This document shows, one piece after another, positions 43,623 through 56,532 of a stretch of 64,000 nucleotides of DNA (positions are counted from its first letter, which is position 1; the number at the start of each line of letters is the position of its first letter). The position numbers were made by a program, and so were the translations under genes. The DNA comes from Sulfuricella sp. (GTDB taxonomy: Bacteria; Pseudomonadota; Gammaproteobacteria; Burkholderiales; Sulfuricellaceae): positions 372,001 to 436,000 of the forward strand of contig JAHFRP010000001.1 of NCBI GenBank assembly GCA_023266195.1, given 5' to 3'. The notes under the pieces are model-generated. The model was given only the letters and a program-made list of their open reading frames with translations. It had not been told where the DNA came from and made no database searches.

Positions 43623-44288
43623 ATGCTGCTGGAAGCGACCGACATCCACAAGACTTTCCAGGAAGGGCGCGAGACGGTGCACGTGCTGAACGGCGTCACG
43701 CTGTCGCTGGCGCGCGGCGAAATCGTTTCGCTGGAAGGCCCGTCCGGCTCGGGCAAGACGACGCTGCTGTCGATCATCGGCTGCATCCTGACCCCCACTT
43801 CCGGGCGGGTGGTGATCGAGCAGCACGGCGTGAACGCGCAGCATCAGGGCGAGCTGGCAAGGGTGCGCCGCCAGTACATCGGCTTCGTGTTCCAGCAGTT
43901 CAACCTGTTCCCCGCGCTGACCGCGCTGGAAAACATCGAGTACGCCCTCAACATAAAGGGCGTGAAAGGCGTGGCGGCGCAGCGCGAGGCGGAACGGGTG
44001 CTGGTCGCGGTGGGCCTGGCCGAGCGCCTGCATTTCCTGCCGCGCGACCTGTCCGGCGGGCAGAAGCAGCGGGTGGCGGTGGCGCGGGCGCTGGCCGGAA
44101 ATTCGCCGCTGATCCTGGCCGACGAGCCGACGGCGAATCTGGATTCGGTCACCGGCGGGCAGGTGCTGGAGATGTTCCGCGCATTGGCGAAGCAGGAAAA
44201 CCGTGGTTTGCTGATCGTCACCCACGACCCGAAAGTGCGGGCGGTGGCGGACCGGGTGTTGAAAATCGAGGATGGACGGCTGATATGA
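43623..44288 (+). CDS. MacB/DevA-like ABC transporter ATP-binding protein
   Basis: A 221-aa ATPase of the LolD/MacB/DevA group. Walker A is GPSGSGKTTLLSIIG near residue 40, Q-loop VFQQFNLFPALTALENI, signature LSGGQKQRVAVARAL, Walker B LILADEPTANLD, and switch His in IVTHD. All catalytic residues are present. It energises the FtsX-type permease at 42493 and lies 10 bases before the adaptor gene. Confidence 0.95.
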   Translation: MLLEATDIHKTFQEGRETVHVLNGVTLSLARGEIVSLEGPSGSGKTTLLSIIGCILTPTSGRVVIEQHGVNAQHQGELARVRRQYIGFVFQQFNLFPALTALENIEYALNIKGVKGVAAQREAERVLVAVGLAERLHFLPRDLSGGQKQRVAVARALAGNSPLILADEPTANLDSVTGGQVLEMFRALAKQENRGLLIVTHDPKVRAVADRVLKIEDGRLI

Positions 44289-44298
44289 CGAGGTTGAA

Positions 44299-45180
44299 AT
44301 GAAAGCATCGACGGCAAGCGTGGCGTTGCTCGCAGCCGCAGCGGCTGTGGCGGCTGTAGTGATGTGGGGCGGCGGCGCGGCCAGGGCGCCGGCACCCGCC
44401 GCGAACGGCACTGCTACGGCGAAGCCCGCCGCCGCGTCGCGCATCCTGGCCGAAGGGCGGCTGGTAGCCTATCCCGGTGCGGAGGTCGAGATCGGCACCG
44501 ACAGCGGCGGCACCATCGTGAGCCTGCCGGTGGAAGAGAAAGCGGCGGTGAAGAAGGGCGACCTGATCGCCGAAATCAGGGCGGACGACTTGCGCGCCGC
44601 GTTGGCGGAGGCTTCGGCGCGGAAAACCGAGGTCGAGGCGGACATTCGGCTGCATCAGCTCGAAGTGGCCCGGCAGACCAAATTGCGCGCCAGCGGCATG
44701 ACCACGCAGCAGCTGCTGGAACGCAGCCAGCGCGATCTCGACGCCGCCCGAGCACGGCGCCAGACCACCGCGGCGGAAGTGAAGCGGCTCGATGCGGTGC
44801 TGGCCAAGGCGCGCATCGTCGCGCCGATCGACGGCGTGGTGGTCGCGCGCCACGCCAACCCCGGCGAAACCGTGGCGCCCGGCGCCAAGCTGGTGACGCT
44901 GGCCGACTTGTCGCGCACCCGGATCGAGGCCGAAGTGGACGAGTACGACGCCGGCCGCATCCGCCTCGGTGCGCCGGTCACGGTGCGGGCGGAAGGCTTC
45001 GACGGCGAGGCCTGGCAAGGCAAGGTGGAGGAAATCCCCGACGCGGTGGTCGGCCGCAAGCTCAAGCCGCTTGACCCCGGCCGGCCGGAGGATACGCGGG
45101 TGCTGCTGGTGAAGGTGGCGCTGTCGGAAAAACCCCCGCTCAAGCTGGGGCAGCGGGTGGAAGTGGAGATCGCGCGCTAG
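44299..45180 (+). CDS. HlyD/DevB-like periplasmic adaptor protein
   Basis: A 293-aa membrane fusion protein. An N-terminal hydrophobic anchor (about 5-23) leads into the barrel and lipoyl parts (GTIVSLPVEEKAAVKKGDLI and IVAPIDGVVVARHANPGETV), separated by a coiled-coil hairpin of about 70 residues. It would link the permease-ATPase pair to an outer-membrane TolC channel, which is not encoded nearby. Confidence 0.93.
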   Translation: MKASTASVALLAAAAAVAAVVMWGGGAARAPAPAANGTATAKPAAASRILAEGRLVAYPGAEVEIGTDSGGTIVSLPVEEKAAVKKGDLIAEIRADDLRAALAEASARKTEVEADIRLHQLEVARQTKLRASGMTTQQLLERSQRDLDAARARRQTTAAEVKRLDAVLAKARIVAPIDGVVVARHANPGETVAPGAKLVTLADLSRTRIEAEVDEYDAGRIRLGAPVTVRAEGFDGEAWQGKVEEIPDAVVGRKLKPLDPGRPEDTRVLLVKVALSEKPPLKLGQRVEVEIAR

Positions 45181-45212
45181 CAAGCACTGGTTTAGCTTAT
45201 AAAACCAGCACC

Positions 45213-45282
45213 GTAGGATGCGGTGAGCTTGGCGAACCGCATCAATCGCGAGCGATGCGGTTCGTACCTCACCGCATCCTAC
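45213..45282. repeat. GTAGGATGCGGTG palindrome, copy 2
   Basis: GTAGGATGCGGTGAG on the left and CTCACCGCATCCTAC on the right, with inner arms GAACCGCATC and GATGCGGTTC. A few mismatches set it apart from the copy at 30151. It lies between the converging adaptor and thioredoxin genes and may end both transcripts. Confidence 0.9.
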
Positions 45283-45298
45283 CTGCGCCGGTAGCCTC

Positions 45299-45799
45299 TC
45301 ATTTCGCCAGCATCTCCCTGATCGCCCGTTCGTATTCCGGCGCGTCCCACTCCGCGCCGCCTTGCAGGGTGTAGCGGATGTTGCCCCTAGCGTCGATCAG
45401 GAAGGTGGACGGGGCGACGAAGACTTTCCAGGCCGACAGCGCCTTGCCGTCGTTGTCCATCAGGACGGTGAAATCGGTTTTTACCTTGCCGAGAAAATCC
45501 TTCACTTCCGCGTCCGTTTCACCCATGTCGACGGCGAGGATGGCGAAGGGCTTGCCCGCCAGCCGCGCTTCGAGCCGCACCATCGAGGGCATTTCCTTGA
45601 TGCATGGCGCACAGTAGGTAGCCCAGAACTGCACCATCACCACTTGGCCGCGGTAATCCTTGAGATCATGGGTTTTGCCGGCCAGATCCCTGAGCTGAAG
45701 GGCGGGCGCGGCGCCCGTATAGGGTTTCAGGTCCATCGCCACGGCCTGGCCGAGGCTCAGCGCCAGGCATAGCGCGGCCAACATGAGTTTCTTCAGCAT
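45299..45799 (-). CDS. TlpA-like periplasmic thioredoxin
   Basis: A 166-aa exported redox protein. A Sec signal (about residues 1-21, LKKLMLAALCLALSLGQAVA) precedes a TlpA/AhpC-TSA fold with active-site WATYCAPCIKEMPSM (CAPC) and the cis-Pro region VAPSTFLID. Such proteins reduce disulfides for cytochrome maturation or envelope repair. It directly follows the gene at 45800 (no spacer), so the two are cotranscribed. Confidence 0.92.
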   Translation of the reverse strand: MLKKLMLAALCLALSLGQAVAMDLKPYTGAAPALQLRDLAGKTHDLKDYRGQVVMVQFWATYCAPCIKEMPSMVRLEARLAGKPFAILAVDMGETDAEVKDFLGKVKTDFTVLMDNDGKALSAWKVFVAPSTFLIDARGNIRYTLQGGAEWDAPEYERAIREMLAK

Positions 45800-46576
45800 C
45801 TATTTCTTTTCCTGTAGGTTTTTCACGGCATCGCCGAGCAATTCCGGCAGGTGCGCCGCCATGGCGTCCTCTTCCGGCGTGGCGTCCTCGCGGCCGTAGA
45901 AATAGCCGCGCACGCCCGGCAGCACCAGGCTGTCCACCCGGCTGCCGCCTTTCCGGAACTCGACCTTGAGGTGTTCCAGCCACCAGCGGCCCGGCGAGCG
46001 CTGGCTGTGGTAGATGAACAGGGGCAGGGCGGTGCGGGCGACTTCGGGGTAGTAGGCCGCTTCCACGCCGGGCGCGGGGGTGACGGCGTAAAGCTCCGGG
46101 TAGAGCAGAATGGCGCCGGCCAGGGCCGGATTGCCGGGATGCAGCCGCTGCCATTCGAGCGCGCCGCGCAAGGCGGGCACCGCGGCCGGGCCGGCGGCGA
46201 CCAGGACGACACTCTTGCCGGTGACGGCGCGGGCGCGCTCGACCAGGGCGGCGACGTCCGCGGCGGGGAGCTGCTTGATGGCGCTCGGCGCGGCGGGAAC
46301 GAAGTGGGCGCTGAGCAGATCGGGCAGCCACACTTCGATCCCTTCGGCCGCCAAGGACTGAGCTGCTTTCGGCTCCCACACGCCGTGTCCTTCGTCGCAG
46401 GCCAGCCAAAGCAAAAGCGTCTTGCCGTGCGCCGGGAATATCCGCAGCGGAACGCTGACGCCGTCTTTCAGGTCGAGGGCGTCGGCGCGGGAACTCTCGG
46501 CGTGCAGCGGCGCGGCGCAGGTCAATGCCAGGCCGAGCAGAACGGCGAAAATGGAGGCGGTGCGGAGGCTTGTCAC
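45800..46576 (-). CDS. Exported alpha/beta-hydrolase-like protein without visible nucleophile
   Basis: A 258-aa protein. From the GTG at 46576 it begins with a good Sec signal (LRTASIFAVLLGLALTCAA). The remaining sequence resembles an alpha/beta hydrolase fold (LLLWLACDEGHGVWEPKAA, AAEGIEVWLPDLL, ALAGAILLYPELY), but the expected G-x-S-x-G elbow reads VAAGPAAVPAL, so the nucleophile seems missing. The frame continues to 46645 by a TTG, which would bury the signal and overlap the clpB promoter. Substrate and activity unknown. Confidence 0.7.
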   Translation of the reverse strand: MTSLRTASIFAVLLGLALTCAAPLHAESSRADALDLKDGVSVPLRIFPAHGKTLLLWLACDEGHGVWEPKAAQSLAAEGIEVWLPDLLSAHFVPAAPSAIKQLPAADVAALVERARAVTGKSVVLVAAGPAAVPALRGALEWQRLHPGNPALAGAILLYPELYAVTPAPGVEAAYYPEVARTALPLFIYHSQRSPGRWWLEHLKVEFRKGGSRVDSLVLPGVRGYFYGREDATPEEDAMAAHLPELLGDAVKNLQEKK

Positions 46577-46599
46577 GCTGTTGAGTGTAGCGCAAAGGG

Positions 46600-46628
46600 C
46601 TTGAAATATCACTCGCTTATCCCTACTT
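46600..46628 (+). promoter_or_regulatory. Sigma-32-like heat-shock promoter of clpB
   Basis: CTTGAAA at 46600-46606 is a full match to the sigma-32 -35 element. After 14 bases comes CCCTACTT at 46621, close to the consensus CCCCATNT -10. clpB begins 32 bases downstream, preceded by AAGGAG. Heat-shock control of clpB is standard. Confidence 0.75.
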
Positions 46629-46659
46629 ATGACGTAACCAATCAAACAAGGAGTACGCC

Positions 46660-49239
<2,580 letters not shown>

Positions 49240-49260
49240 TCGATTTTTGCCACTGAGGCG

Positions 49261-49300
49261 GCCGGCAACGAGGTAAGATGCCTCCTTGCCGGCTTTTTTT
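49261..49300 (+). terminator. Rho-independent terminator of clpB
   Basis: GCCGGCAACGAGG and CCTCCTTGCCGGC form a stem with a two-base internal mismatch and loop TAAGATG, followed directly by seven T. It begins 22 bases after the clpB stop. Confidence 0.92.
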
Positions 49301-49312
49301 GCTGTCGAAACC

Positions 49313-49381
49313 GTAGGATGCGGTGACGAAGGAACCGCATGGTTCGCGATTGATGCGGTTCGTAGACTCACCGCATCCTAC
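49313..49381. repeat. GTAGGATGCGGTG palindrome, copy 3
   Basis: Outer arms GTAGGATGCGGTGA and TCACCGCATCCTAC, inner GAACCGCAT and ATGCGGTTC. It sits directly after the clpB terminator and abuts the end of the IS1380 fragment, so it may mark the deletion edge. Confidence 0.88.
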
Positions 49382-49780
49382 GGGCTGCCCCACCAAGGCA
49401 CGCGCCAAGCGGTAATATCGCTACGGCGCAACGATCCTTCCAGCCGGGAATGCGTGCTGCCGGAGGCCAAGGGATTATCCGCCGCCAGCGGCGCCCGCCT
49501 GACTGCCAGCTTGAACAGCGGATCGTGGCGCAGGGTGTTGGCGTCGTTGCCGTCTTCATAGCCGGAAGCGATCTGAAACACCCGCTGGGTCAGCAGGTCA
49601 CGCAGGGAGTGGGGGAGGTAGTTGGGGGTGACGGCGATCCGCGATCGCCCCGGCCAGCCGATCACGCGTCGATCCACGGCGGCCAGCAGCAAGGCTCCCA
49701 AGTCGGAGGAAATTCCGCGGCCGGCAAAATCGGCGCGCACCGTGAGACCCGCGGCGGGAGGAAAACGCAGGTGATATGGT
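49382..49780 (-). pseudogene. IS1380-family transposase fragment (N-terminal part)
   Basis: About 130 residues match the start of IS1380 transposases: VRADFAGRGISSDLGALLL, SLRDLLTQRVFQIASGYEDG, NDANTLRHDPLFKLA and NPLASGSTHSRLEG. The frame stops near the palindrome at 49381, and nothing of the catalytic DDE core follows. It is a dead remnant and no terminal repeats were found. Confidence 0.85.
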
Positions 49781-49822
49781 CAGCAGGGCGGGTGGCAGTA
49801 GCCATTTTTTACGAATTGTGTT

Positions 49823-49926
49823 CTAGGAGCCTGTCGGACTAAAAGAAAATCGGCTGCAAATCCGCTTCGCGGCTTGCCTGTCTGGTCCTCTGCGCTTCGA
49901 TTCTTCAAGTCCGACAGGACTCCTAG
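49823..49926. repeat. MITE-like 104-bp inverted-repeat element
   Basis: CTAGGAGCCTGTCGGACT (49823-49840) faces AGTCCGACAGGACTCCTAG (49908-49926) with one extra base in the right arm. The inner part, rich in GC palindromes such as CGCTTCGCGGC, has no coding potential. The ends fit a miniature inverted-repeat transposable element; a target duplication was not evident. Confidence 0.75.
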
Positions 49927-49986
49927 ATAACTACAATCATATCAAATGGTTATTTCGTTATCCGCCCCCTTTGTGCAATATCCAGG

Positions 49987-52222
<2,236 letters not shown>

Positions 52223-52226
<4 letters not shown>

Positions 52227-52504
52227 CTGCGAAAAGGCGTATCCGGCAAGTAGATTCGCTTTTTCTTCCGTGGGAATGACGTTTGATAGGCCCTTGCGGT
52301 GCGCTCGGCCAGCTTCCTGACTTCGTCGGCCGCCACCGCGAAGCCCCGCCCTTGCTCGCCGGCGCGGGCAGCTTCGATCGCCGCGTTGAGGGCGAGGAGG
52401 TTGGACTGGTCGGCGATTTCCTCGATGGCCTGGGTGATGGCGCCGATTTCATGGATCGCCTGGCTCAATTCGGTGATGGTGCCGCTGGTGAAGTGTCTCC
52501 CCAC
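52223..52504 (-). pseudogene. Methyl-accepting chemotaxis protein remnant
   Basis: About 70 residues match the highly conserved hairpin tip of chemoreceptor signalling domains: [20 protein letters not shown] and [20 protein letters not shown]. The sensor, membrane segments, HAMP and the second half of the hairpin are all missing; the frame runs into the MITE at 52226. It is not a functional receptor. Confidence 0.85.
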
Positions 52505-52663
52505 GTCGCTGACCGGCAGGTTGATTTTCTTGAGGGAAGTCCGAGTGGTTGTTGTTTTTCAGCTACTCCGGATGATGTCGCGGCATGGCGATACTTCAGG
52601 GTTTTTCTTCGCGCATCCTTTCGCCATTCATTTCCTGTTCCTTGACCTTACCGTTCTGGGGTC

Positions 52664-53053
52664 TCACGACCGTGGGCCGCGCAGGAAGCCCAAATCCAGG
52701 AAGGAGCCTGGGTCGGAAGCGGGCTGGGGCTGGGGGTCCGCCGGCTCGTGTTCGAATATGCACATGAATAGCCGGTTCGCGCCGTCAACCGCTAGGTGGC
52801 TCGCGTAAGCACGGGCGCTGCGGACTTCTCCCGAAGCCCGTCTGATGGACAGGGGGATGGCCTGCAAATACATGGAGTGGCCGATTCTTTCGCCGATCTC
52901 GGTCGCCGATGTCAGGACGATGTCCGAGATGTTCATGGTGATCAACTGCTGCGCCGAATAGCCGTAGAAATCGGTCGTATCGCCGCTGGCCGAAAGGATG
53001 CATCCGGTTTCCGGATCGATCAACAAGTTGATCGCCATGTCCTGGTTCTCCAT
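52664..53053 (-). CDS. Stand-alone PAS-domain protein
   Basis: A 129-aa protein with one PAS domain (about 5-110): INLLIDPETGCILSASGDT, DFYGYSAQQLITMNISDIV, and RSARAYASHLAVDGANRLF. ATG 53053 is preceded by AGGAA six bases upstream. The last 20 residues are Pro/Asp-rich with no motif. It is followed downstream by the chemoreceptor remnant in the same direction, so it may be the detached sensor of a decayed PAS-receptor gene (inference). Confidence 0.7.
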   Translation of the reverse strand: MENQDMAINLLIDPETGCILSASGDTTDFYGYSAQQLITMNISDIVLTSATEIGERIGHSMYLQAIPLSIRRASGEVRSARAYASHLAVDGANRLFMCIFEHEPADPQPQPASDPGSFLDLGFLRGPRS

Positions 53054-53396
53054 GCGCAATTCCTTCCTTGTCTGGTTTCAACGCGCCGGCATGCCGCTGA
53101 ATACCGCAGGGGATAAGTAAAAATCGGCTCGGGACGCAAAGCCAGAACAGATTGCATGATATCTTTATGATAATACTTGCTTTGACGTGGTCATTGAATC
53201 GGGGAAAAGAGGAAAAGACGTTAAGGGAAAACCCTGATTCGGCGAGTAACCTGTCCTGCCGGGGCGATTTATTGATTCGCCCATTAAATGTCGTCACTCC
53301 GGGCTTGACCCGAAATAGAGGGGTTTTGTCGATAGTGGATTCCCGCCTGCGCGGGAATGGCGGAGCTTCATATTTAATTAGTGGCCGTTCCTGTAA
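53054..53396. other. Intergenic region with a dispersed repeat
   Basis: The stretch between the PAS protein and the DUF2784 gene is AT-richer than average. GTCACTCCGGGCTTGACCCG near 53293 and the palindrome ATTCCCGCCTGCGCGGGAAT near 53339-53358 belong to a common dispersed repeat type. No gene was supported. Confidence 0.55.
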
Positions 53397-53765
53397 TTAA
53401 TGGCGTGGCCGGATCAGTTTCAGGGTGGTGATGGTGGCCAGGGCGAATAGCGCGTAGGTAACGGTGAATGTCCATTCCGGCAGGTCGTAGAAGAGCAGGC
53501 GGCCGATCCAGCGCTGCATGAAGCTGCCGACTGCCGGGCCGTCATCGCGCAGCAAATTCTCCCACACCGTCAGCGGGCAGGCGATGCCGGCGAGGGATTC
53601 GGCGCTGACGAACAGGATGGCGGCGAGATGCGCGATGCGGAAGCGGAAGTTGCGCACCCAGCGCCAGCCGCACGCAGCCCCGACCCAGATGGCGGGCAGG
53701 CCGCCCACCACGAACAGCACGAACAGGAGATGGACGCCGAGGACGGCGTCGGCGAGGTGCGCCAT
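53397..53765 (-). CDS. DUF2784 small membrane protein
   Basis: A 122-aa inner-membrane protein with four hydrophobic helices. It matches DUF2784 in pattern (LADAVLGVHLLFVLFVVGG, CPLTVWENLLR and RLLFYDLPEWTFTVTYALF). Function unknown. ATG 53765 begins at the expected MAHLAD; a longer frame to 53825 passes through the palindromic element upstream and is less likely. Confidence 0.83.
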   Translation of the reverse strand: MAHLADAVLGVHLLFVLFVVGGLPAIWVGAACGWRWVRNFRFRIAHLAAILFVSAESLAGIACPLTVWENLLRDDGPAVGSFMQRWIGRLLFYDLPEWTFTVTYALFALATITTLKLIRPRH

Positions 53766-53787
53766 GATCGTTTTCCTCTCTCCTGGC

Positions 53788-53857
53788 CCTCTGATGGGGC
53801 TACCCGCCATTCGGCCGCGCGGCAAAGCCGCGCCAAGTCGCCGGTTATCCCGCCGGC
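53788..53857. repeat. CCTCTGATGG structured element, copy A
   Basis: CCTCTGATGGGGCTACCCGC then CATTCGG, a 7-bp hairpin (GCGCGGC-AAA-GCCGCGC at 53817-53833), then CAAGTCGCCGGTTATCCCG. The same outline recurs at 61432 with a different stem. The conserved outer words and a changing central stem suggest a structured repeat family. Confidence 0.6.
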
Positions 53858-53937
53858 CCTAACGGACCCCGGTCCGCCTACGGGCTGAAGGCCGTGCCGA
53901 GTCGCATGAGGGCGAGGAACACTTTGAGCGTTCCGTT

Positions 53938-54285
53938 TCAAACGCTGGTAACCCACTCCCGCGCCAGGTTGTAGTCGCCGAATACCTGGGTCTCGGCGTT
54001 GGCGAACAAGCCGGTGAACCAGGTGCTCCAGCTGACCAGTTGGTTTTCGGAGACGAACGCAATTTTCCACAGGTCGAAGCGGTGGGCGCGCGAAAACTTG
54101 ATTTCTTCCCAGGCAACGTCCACGGTGAGGCCGGCCATGCCGCGCAAATCGAGCAGCAGGTTGACCTTGCCTTCGAATTTGATCTTGAACATCACCGCTT
54201 CTTCCAGTTCCTTGAAGTCGGCCAAGGTGAACCGGCCCAGCACAGCAACGTTGACCAGGTGGCTCTGAGCTTCGATGTTGATCAT
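53938..54285 (-). CDS. SpoIIAA/STAS-like domain protein
   Basis: A 115-aa soluble protein of the SpoIIAA-like (STAS/SEC14-type) family. FTLADFKELEEAVMFKIKFE and NLLLDLRGMAGLTVDVAWEE give the alternating strands and helices expected; VFGDYNLAREWV is near the C-terminus. Family function is unclear, possibly lipid-binding or regulatory. The start overlaps the upstream transporter stop by four bases, so it is translated with that gene. Confidence 0.83.
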   Translation of the reverse strand: MINIEAQSHLVNVAVLGRFTLADFKELEEAVMFKIKFEGKVNLLLDLRGMAGLTVDVAWEEIKFSRAHRFDLWKIAFVSENQLVSWSTWFTGLFANAETQVFGDYNLAREWVTSV

Positions 54286-55202
54286 GATGGCTCCCGCTGT
54301 TGACGTTGTTTATCGTGGACAATATAGCAAACCGTTGGGGCGGCGGGAAGGCGCGACGCGACGCGGGATGCCAGGGTGCCGCTGAGGATGATCAGTGCGA
54401 TTCCCAGCCAGCTGAACAGGGGCGGCATCTCATGCCACAGCGCGATGCCCCACAGGCTGGCGAAGACTACCGTGCTGTACGCCAGGCTGCCGACCACCAG
54501 CGTATTGCCTTCGCGGTAGGCGCGCGTCATGGCGAGCTGCGCCAGGGTGGCGCTGGTGCCGAGGCCGAGCAGAAGCAGGAAGCTGAGCGGCTTGACGGGG
54601 TGAAACGTGTGCGCCGCCATCCACAGGCCGCCGCCGACGGTGCAGACCAGGGTGAAATAAAACACGATGCGGAATGACGGCTCGCCGATTTGCCCCAGCT
54701 GCTTGACGTTGAGGTAGGCGATGGCGGCGAGGAAGCCGGAGGCCAGGCCCATCAAGCCTGCGGTTATCTGCTCCTGGTGCAGGGTGGGCCGCAACAGCAG
54801 CACCACGCCGGCAAAGCCGAGCAGGATCGCCAGGATCAGCGGCAGGTGCGGGCGTTCTTTCAGGATCAGGACGCTGAGAAAGGCGAGAAACAGCGGTGCT
54901 GTGTAGTTGAGCGTGACGGCGGTGGCTAGCGGTAGCCGGCCGATGGCGTAAAAAAACAGCATCAGGGCGGCAAAGCCGGACAGCCCGCGCCAGACGTGCA
55001 TTTTCCAGTGCCGGGTGGCGACGGTCAGGTTCCGGCTTATGACGATGAGGGCAATGACCAGTAAGCCGAACAGGGAGCGGTAGAACACCAGCTCCGCGCT
55101 GGAAAAGAACGGCGCGCCCAGCTTGACGAACACCCCCATGCAGCCGAACAGGAAGCCCGCCACGACCATCCAGCCGGATTTCAGGGGGAGGCTCGGCGGC
55201 AC
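54282..55202 (-). CDS. EamA/DMT-family transporter
   Basis: An inner-membrane carrier of about 306 aa with ten hydrophobic helices in two EamA repeats (first GWMVVAGFLFGCMGVFVKLG, second ASGFLAAIAYLNVKQLGQ). Substrates of this superfamily are metabolites and drugs; this one is unknown. A GTG at 55202 is selected so that a few residues precede the first helix; ATG 55169 is the alternative. The frame stays open far upstream but only as the opposite strand of ispA and xseB. Confidence 0.88.
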   Translation of the reverse strand: MPPSLPLKSGWMVVAGFLFGCMGVFVKLGAPFFSSAELVFYRSLFGLLVIALIVISRNLTVATRHWKMHVWRGLSGFAALMLFFYAIGRLPLATAVTLNYTAPLFLAFLSVLILKERPHLPLILAILLGFAGVVLLLRPTLHQEQITAGLMGLASGFLAAIAYLNVKQLGQIGEPSFRIVFYFTLVCTVGGGLWMAAHTFHPVKPLSFLLLLGLGTSATLAQLAMTRAYREGNTLVVGSLAYSTVVFASLWGIALWHEMPPLFSWLGIALIILSGTLASRVASRLPAAPTVCYIVHDKQRQQREPS

Positions 55203-55333
55203 GGGCGGAGGAGGCGATTGGAACTCATTTTCCCAGTGTATCGTGTTTTTTTCCGGAGGACAAAAGCCGCGCCGAGATTGACCGGAACCCGCTGTTTGCG
55301 GTATTTTAGTTGTTTTTTGAGTGCGGCAACCGA

Positions 55334-55603
55334 ATGGGCAAACAGGCCAAATCTCAAACCTTCGAAAGCGCGCTCGCCGAGCTGGAAAATATCGTCGCCG
55401 CCATGGAGGCCGGCCAGCTGCCGCTGGAACAGCTTTTGTCGGCTTACGGGCGCGGCGCCGAGTTGCTCCAGTTTTGCCAGAAGGCATTGCAGGATGCGCA
55501 GCAGCAGGTGCGGATTCTCGAAGCGGGCGGCTTGCAGACCTTTCCCTTCGACGGGGACACCCCAGAGAACACAAGTCAATCCGGTGCAGAACACAACAAC
55601 TGA
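55334..55603 (+). CDS. xseB: Exodeoxyribonuclease VII small subunit
   Basis: An 89-aa small subunit of exonuclease VII, which degrades single-stranded DNA with XseA. The sequence SFESALAELENIVAAMEAG-like start (TFESALAELENIVAAME) and LPLEQLLSAYGRGAELLQFC match the family. ATG 55334 is preferred over the upstream non-ATG. Its end overlaps ispA by 20 bases, as is common for the xseB-ispA-dxs operon. Confidence 0.95.
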   Translation: MGKQAKSQTFESALAELENIVAAMEAGQLPLEQLLSAYGRGAELLQFCQKALQDAQQQVRILEAGGLQTFPFDGDTPENTSQSGAEHNN

Positions 55604-56486
55604 TTTCCAGCCGTGGGCGCAGGGCTTGCAGCAGCGCATGGAAGACGTCTTGTCGGCCGCGCTGCCGCAGGCCGCCATCGCGCCGCGGCGCCTGCATCAG
55701 GCGATGCGTTACGCGGTGCTTGGCGGCGGCAAGCGCATCCGGCCGCTGCTGGCTTTCGCCGCCGGCGAGCTGGCCGGGGCCGGGCCGGACCGGATTGCCG
55801 TCGTTGCCGCCGCGGTCGAGCTGATCCATGCCTATTCGCTGGTGCACGACGATCTGCCGTGCATGGACGACGATGTCCTGCGCCGCGGCAAGCCGACCTG
55901 CCATGTCGAATACGACGAGGCGACCGCTCTGCTGGCGGGCGATGGCCTGCAAACCCTGGCATTCCAGCTGTTGACCGAGCGGCCGCTGTCTGACGATCCG
56001 GCGGTGCAGCTCGAAATGGTGAAGCTGCTGGCGGTCGCCTCGGGCTCGCGCGGCATGGCGGGCGGGCAGGCGATCGACCTGGACAGTGTGGGCAAGCCGC
56101 TGTCCCTGCCGGAACTGGAATTCATGCACATCCACAAGACCGGCGCGCTGATCCGCGCCTCGGTGCAGCTTGGCGCGCTGTGCGGACAAGGTCTGGGCGA
56201 GGGCGAAATGGAGCGGCTGCTGCATTTCGCCAAATGCATCGGCCTGGCGTTCCAGGTGGTGGACGACATCCTCGATGCGGAATCCACTACCGCCACGCTG
56301 GGCAAGACCGCCGGCAAGGATGCGGACGCCAACAAGCCCACTTACGTGACGATCATGGGCGCCAGTGCGGCGCGCGCTTTCGCCGCCGAGCTTCACGCCG
56401 ACGCCCTGACGGCCTTGCAGCCCTTCGGCGCGCGGGCGGAACGGTTGCGCCAGATCGCCGATTTTGTCGTCAAACGGGAATTTTGA
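55584..56486 (+). CDS. ispA: Farnesyl diphosphate synthase (short-chain polyprenyl synthase)
   Basis: Condenses DMAPP and two IPP into farnesyl diphosphate for quinones and undecaprenyl carriers. The 300-aa protein has the first Asp-rich motif VHDDLPCMDDDVLRRG, the second VVDDILDAES, and GGGKRIRPLL near the N-terminus. A GTG at 55584 gives the expected length; it lies inside the 3' end of xseB, so translation is coupled. dxs follows 46 bases later. Confidence 0.95.
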   Translation: MQNTTTDFQPWAQGLQQRMEDVLSAALPQAAIAPRRLHQAMRYAVLGGGKRIRPLLAFAAGELAGAGPDRIAVVAAAVELIHAYSLVHDDLPCMDDDVLRRGKPTCHVEYDEATALLAGDGLQTLAFQLLTERPLSDDPAVQLEMVKLLAVASGSRGMAGGQAIDLDSVGKPLSLPELEFMHIHKTGALIRASVQLGALCGQGLGEGEMERLLHFAKCIGLAFQVVDDILDAESTTATLGKTAGKDADANKPTYVTIMGASAARAFAAELHADALTALQPFGARAERLRQIADFVVKREF

Positions 56487-56532
56487 GCCAGGTTATTACC
56501 GCGTCTGCGGGTGAAGGATGTTCTTGCTAGGT

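Noticed and set aside
53788-53857. Riboswitch upstream of the DUF2784 gene
   Set aside because: It does not match any c-di-GMP or other riboswitch consensus I know, and the related copy at 61432 has the opposite orientation relative to its gene; it was kept as a repeat.
55203-56396. Upstream extension of the DMT transporter frame
   Set aside because: It is antisense to ispA and xseB and has no transporter features before the first helix.
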